NCBI GenBank assembly: GCA_027083665.1
Contig: JALWNV010000019.1
Coordinates: 1-8,186 of the forward strand
Length of the DNA: 8,186 bases
From: Helicobacteraceae bacterium
Lineage (GTDB): Bacteria; Campylobacterota; Campylobacteria; Campylobacterales; Sulfurimonadaceae
Reading direction: 5' to 3'
Below, piece by piece: positions 6,269 through 8,186 of the stretch (within the stretch, counting starts at the first letter, position 1; each line of letters starts with the position of its first letter). The notes below the pieces were generated by a model. The model saw only the letters and a program-made list of their open reading frames with translations, made no database searches and was not told the origin of the DNA. Made by a program: the position numbers and the translations under genes.

Positions 6269-7375
6269 TTACTCCTTGAAATCCAGGTGGGTTGAAAAAT
6301 GGGTGAACAGTGTTTCCGAAAGCGTGATACGCGCTTCGAAGCTGCTTTTGAGGGCCCGTTCGTGGACAGTATGATCGCCGTCGCCGAACGGGCCGAAGCC
6401 GTCGAGGGTCATGACGCCGGCGGCGCTGACAATATTCGCATCGCTGACACCGCCCCGCTCTTCGGTCGGCAGGGCGGTACCGCTGATCGCTTCGAGGGTA
6501 CGGACGAAGGTGTCGGTCGCGGCGGTATGCGCCATGACGTCACGCTGGATGCCGCCGCCGAGTTTTGCGGAGGTGCCGGGAACGTAGGCGGTGTGGACGA
6601 TGGTATCGATCGCGGTGAGCAGACGGTCGCGCTCCTGCGCGGTTTTGTAGCGGATTTCGAACAGCAGGTGCGCGTGCGGTGAGATCGTATTGGCACCGAT
6701 TCCGCCTTCGATTTTGCCGACGTTGACGGTCGTGCCCTTTTCAAGATCGGTGAGGGCGACGAGTTTTTGCAGCTTGTATGCCGCTTCGAGATTGGCGTCA
6801 ACCCCTTCGGCATAGAAGTTTCCGGCATGTTTCGCGATACCGGTGATATCGACGGTAAAGGTGCCGACCCCTTTGCGCCCGACGACGACTTCGCCGTGCT
6901 TTCCGGCCGCTTCGTAGACGAGGCAGTAGTCGTACTCTTTCGCCAGTTCACGGGTGAGGTACTTGGAGTCGTCGCTGCCGGTCTCTTCGTCGCTGACAAA
7001 CAGGATGTCGATGTTCCGAATGGGTCGATTCGCCGCATGCAGGCGGCGCAGGGCCTCGAGCAAAACAATGTTGCCGCCTTTCATGTCGCAGACGCCGGGA
7101 CCGTAGACCCAGGTGTCGTCTTCATGGTAGGATTCGAATTTTCCTTCGGGAAAAACCGTGTCGAGATGTCCCAGCAGCAGGAGCTTTTTGCCTTCGGTGC
7201 AGGGGCTCCGATAGTGGCGGTGGTCTCCGATGAGCTCGCGTGTATGGCACGTCAGTGTGAATCCGAGTTCGGTCAGCCAGGTGTCGAAACGGCGCCCGAC
7301 TTGGTCGACGCCGGTTTTGTTTTTGGTGTAGGAATTAATGGTACACACCGTACGGAGATCGTCAAAATAGTCCAC
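6269..7375 (-). CDS. M20 family metallopeptidase, carboxypeptidase G2-like
   Basis: This 368-residue di-zinc peptidase has the M20 signature in order: H70 and D72 in LGHLDTVFP, bridging D97 in GPGVCDMKGG, catalytic base E130 and metal ligand E131 in SDEETGSDD, E155 in VYEAAG, and H335 in the GDGDHTVHE segment near the C terminus. The lid/dimerisation domain spans about 165-285. GGVSDAN and the DMKGG form point to the carboxypeptidase G2/ArgE-like branch, whose best known member removes C-terminal glutamate from folates. Other M20 enzymes deacylate amino acids or cut dipeptides, so the substrate is open. The start is a GTG at 7375, chosen because it directly precedes the family's N-terminal helix; an AAGG lies about 10 bases upstream. 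There is no signal peptide. It is the first gene after the spacer behind rplS and touches the ligase gene downstream. Confidence 0.88.
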   Translation of the reverse strand: MDYFDDLRTVCTINSYTKNKTGVDQVGRRFDTWLTELGFTLTCHTRELIGDHRHYRSPCTEGKKLLLLGHLDTVFPEGKFESYHEDDTWVYGPGVCDMKGGNIVLLEALRRLHAANRPIRNIDILFVSDEETGSDDSKYLTRELAKEYDYCLVYEAAGKHGEVVVGRKGVGTFTVDITGIAKHAGNFYAEGVDANLEAAYKLQKLVALTDLEKGTTVNVGKIEGGIGANTISPHAHLLFEIRYKTAQERDRLLTAIDTIVHTAYVPGTSAKLGGGIQRDVMAHTAATDTFVRTLEAISGTALPTEERGGVSDANIVSAAGVMTLDGFGPFGDGDHTVHERALKSSFEARITLSETLFTHFSTHLDFKE

Positions 7376-7411
7376 GGGTTCTGCCTTGGAAAGGGAAAGT
7401 CATTTGAAACG

Positions 7412-7435
7412 GTATTATAAAGTAATACGGATTAC
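7412..7435. promoter_or_regulatory. Overlapping inverted repeats on the candidate promoter (possible operator)
   Basis: GTATTA-TAAAG-TAATAC is a perfect 6-base inverted repeat at 7412-7428. A second one, GTAAT-ACGG-ATTAC, overlaps it at 7422-7435. Both lie on or next to the -10 box of the spacer between rplS and the M20 gene. The position is right for a repressor site, but the arms are short and AT-rich and no regulator gene is in the window. Confidence 0.3.
7414..7419 (-). promoter_or_regulatory. Candidate -10 box for the peptidase/ligase operon
   Basis: A perfect TATAAT on the minus strand lies 38 bases upstream of the M20 GTG start. No good -35 hexamer is seen at 16-18 bases, as is common for Campylobacterota sigma-70 promoters. 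It would allow the five-gene operon to be expressed apart from trmD-rplS. No convincing terminator lies between rplS and this box, so read-through from rplS may also contribute. Confidence 0.45.
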
Positions 7436-7490
7436 AGGCGGATGAAATTCGGAAGAAATACGATAGGTGCCGTCGGCAAAAAGCCTGCAA

Positions 7491-7847
7491 TTACTTGCGG
7501 AGCTCTTTGATACGGGCGGCTTTACCGGCACGGTCGCGCAGGTAGAAGAGTTTCGCGCGGCGTACACGTCCGCGGCGGAGTACTTTGATCTCGTTGATGC
7601 TGTCGCTGTAGATCGGGAAGACCCGTTCGATTCCGATGCCGTTGGCACCGATTTTACGAACGGTAATGGTCTTACCCGTTCCCTGGCCGCGCATAGCGAT
7701 ACAGACGCCCTCGTAGTTCTGAACACGAGTCTTGTCACCCTCTTTGATGGTGACGGCGAGGCGTACGGTATCTCCGGCGCGGAAGTCGGGAACGTTCTTT
7801 TCAGCGACTTGAGCATTTTCGAAATTCTCGATGTATTTATTTCTCAT
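7491..7847 (-). CDS. rplS: 50S ribosomal protein L19
   Basis: This 118-residue protein is ribosomal protein L19, a large-subunit protein at the interface with the 30S subunit. Full family length is present, including the [10 protein letters not shown] strand, the [12 protein letters not shown] segment, [15 protein letters not shown], and the basic C-terminal [25 protein letters not shown]. The N- and C-terminal wording is closest to Campylobacterota L19 as I remember it. The ATG at 7847 lies inside the end of trmD, overlapping it by 11 bases, and the AAAGGA ribosome binding site is within trmD codons, so translation is coupled. The trmD-rplS order is the conserved bacterial rpsP-rimM-trmD-rplS arrangement. 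No strong terminator follows; only short stems such as TGCC-GAC-GGCA, without a clear U-run, appear in the 115-base spacer. Confidence 0.97.
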   Translation of the reverse strand: MRNKYIENFENAQVAEKNVPDFRAGDTVRLAVTIKEGDKTRVQNYEGVCIAMRGQGTGKTITVRKIGANGIGIERVFPIYSDSINEIKVLRRGRVRRAKLFYLRDRAGKAARIKELRK

Positions 7848-8186
7848 ACAATGTCCTTTTTCTGTGCTTGATTAGCTGCTCAGGCCTGAAGAATTTTGTC
7901 TTGCATTCCGACAAGGCTGATTTGAGTGCCGCAATTCTACTGTGGTTTCCCTTTAAGAATTCTGATGGGACGGCCATTTCCTGAAAAAGCGGCGGTTTTG
8001 CGAAAGAGGGTGCTTCCAAAAGCGCCGTTTCGAAGCTCTCGGTTTGCAAAGATTCGCTGTTGCCGAGTACCCCTTCGACGTTGCGCAAGATGGCGTCGCT
8101 CATGACCAGCGAGGGCAGCTCGCCGCCGGTGAGGATATAGTCGCCAATGCTGCAGAGTTCGTCGGCGAAGGTCTCGATGACCCGTT
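7837..8186 (-). CDS. trmD: tRNA (guanine-37-N1)-methyltransferase, C-terminal part (cut by window edge)
   Basis: The last 115 residues of TrmD are present; the start lies beyond the right edge. TrmD uses S-adenosylmethionine to methylate G37 next to the anticodon of tRNAs and so prevents +1 frameshifting. The visible part begins at [10 protein letters not shown] and contains [16 protein letters not shown], the SAM-binding trefoil-knot segment. It continues with [13 protein letters not shown] and the C-terminal LKGNHSRI, a form of the family's SGNH segment. An internal ATG at 8103 would give only 88 residues and would split the knot, so it is not the true start. The stop at 7837-7839 lies inside rplS, giving an 11-base overlap. 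The gene is intact as far as visible. Confidence 0.95.
   Translation of the reverse strand, partial: RVIETFADELCSIGDYILTGGELPSLVMSDAILRNVEGVLGNSESLQTESFETALLEAPSFAKPPLFQEMAVPSEFLKGNHSRIAALKSALSECKTKFFRPEQLIKHRKRTLYEK

Noticed and set aside
6767..7420. Plus-strand open frame of 217 residues opposite the M20 gene
   Set aside because: It is a shadow of a well-supported peptidase with all metal ligands in place, and no ribosome binding site or motif supports it.
7465..7500. Intrinsic terminator after rplS
   Set aside because: Only 4-base-pair stems (GCAA-GTAA-TTGC and TGCC-GAC-GGCA) are visible and no U-run follows them.
7467..7871. Plus-strand open frame of 134 residues opposite rplS
   Set aside because: The minus strand encodes complete L19, so the antisense frame is incidental.
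7837..8103. Stand-alone 88-residue protein starting at an internal ATG
   Set aside because: The frame continues upstream to the window edge with TrmD-specific sequence, so this is the 3' part of trmD.

Overview
The window looks like a chromosomal segment from a member of the Campylobacterota (Epsilonproteobacteria), probably a moderately GC-rich environmental lineage rather than Campylobacter or Helicobacter. The main reason is the ribosomal protein L19 sequence, with its N-terminal MRNKYIE and C-terminal [10 protein letters not shown], together with the trmD-rplS order. This assignment rests on remembered family sequences and no search was run. Codon use is G/C-rich at third positions, which produces many long antisense shadow frames.

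Layout, left to right. The first 100 bases hold a possible cysteine-rich tail of an upstream gene and a candidate promoter. They lead into a plus-strand gene for a secreted YfdX-family protein (101-976). Everything from 986 to the right edge is on the minus strand and converges on yfdX with a 9-base gap. Read in its own direction, the minus strand starts with the 3' end of trmD (cut by the window edge) and rplS, which overlaps it. A 115-base spacer with a candidate promoter follows. Then come five closely packed genes: an M20 carboxypeptidase-G2-like peptidase, a RimK-like ATP-grasp ligase, a second divergent ATP-grasp protein with a long C-terminal extension, a large multidomain M14 zinc carboxypeptidase, and a small UspB-like two-helix membrane protein.

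The five-gene set is the interesting part. Two ATP-grasp enzymes of the type that join an amino acid or amine to a carboxylate sit in one apparent operon with two metallopeptidases of families that remove C-terminal residues. The gene spacing (2 bases, 56 bases, 69 bases, then a 4-base ATGA overlap) and the visible ribosome binding sites support co-expression. The simplest reading is a make-and-trim or make-and-recycle system for a peptide-like or amino-acid-conjugated molecule, or for a protein tail. The substrate cannot be read from the sequence, and I do not recognise this exact gene set as a named system. The second ATP-grasp protein lacks the usual metal-binding Asn of the E-x-N motif, so it may be a divergent or partner subunit.

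No tRNA, rRNA, CRISPR array, insertion sequence or pseudogene was seen. No gene-free stretch longer than 300 bases exists in the window.
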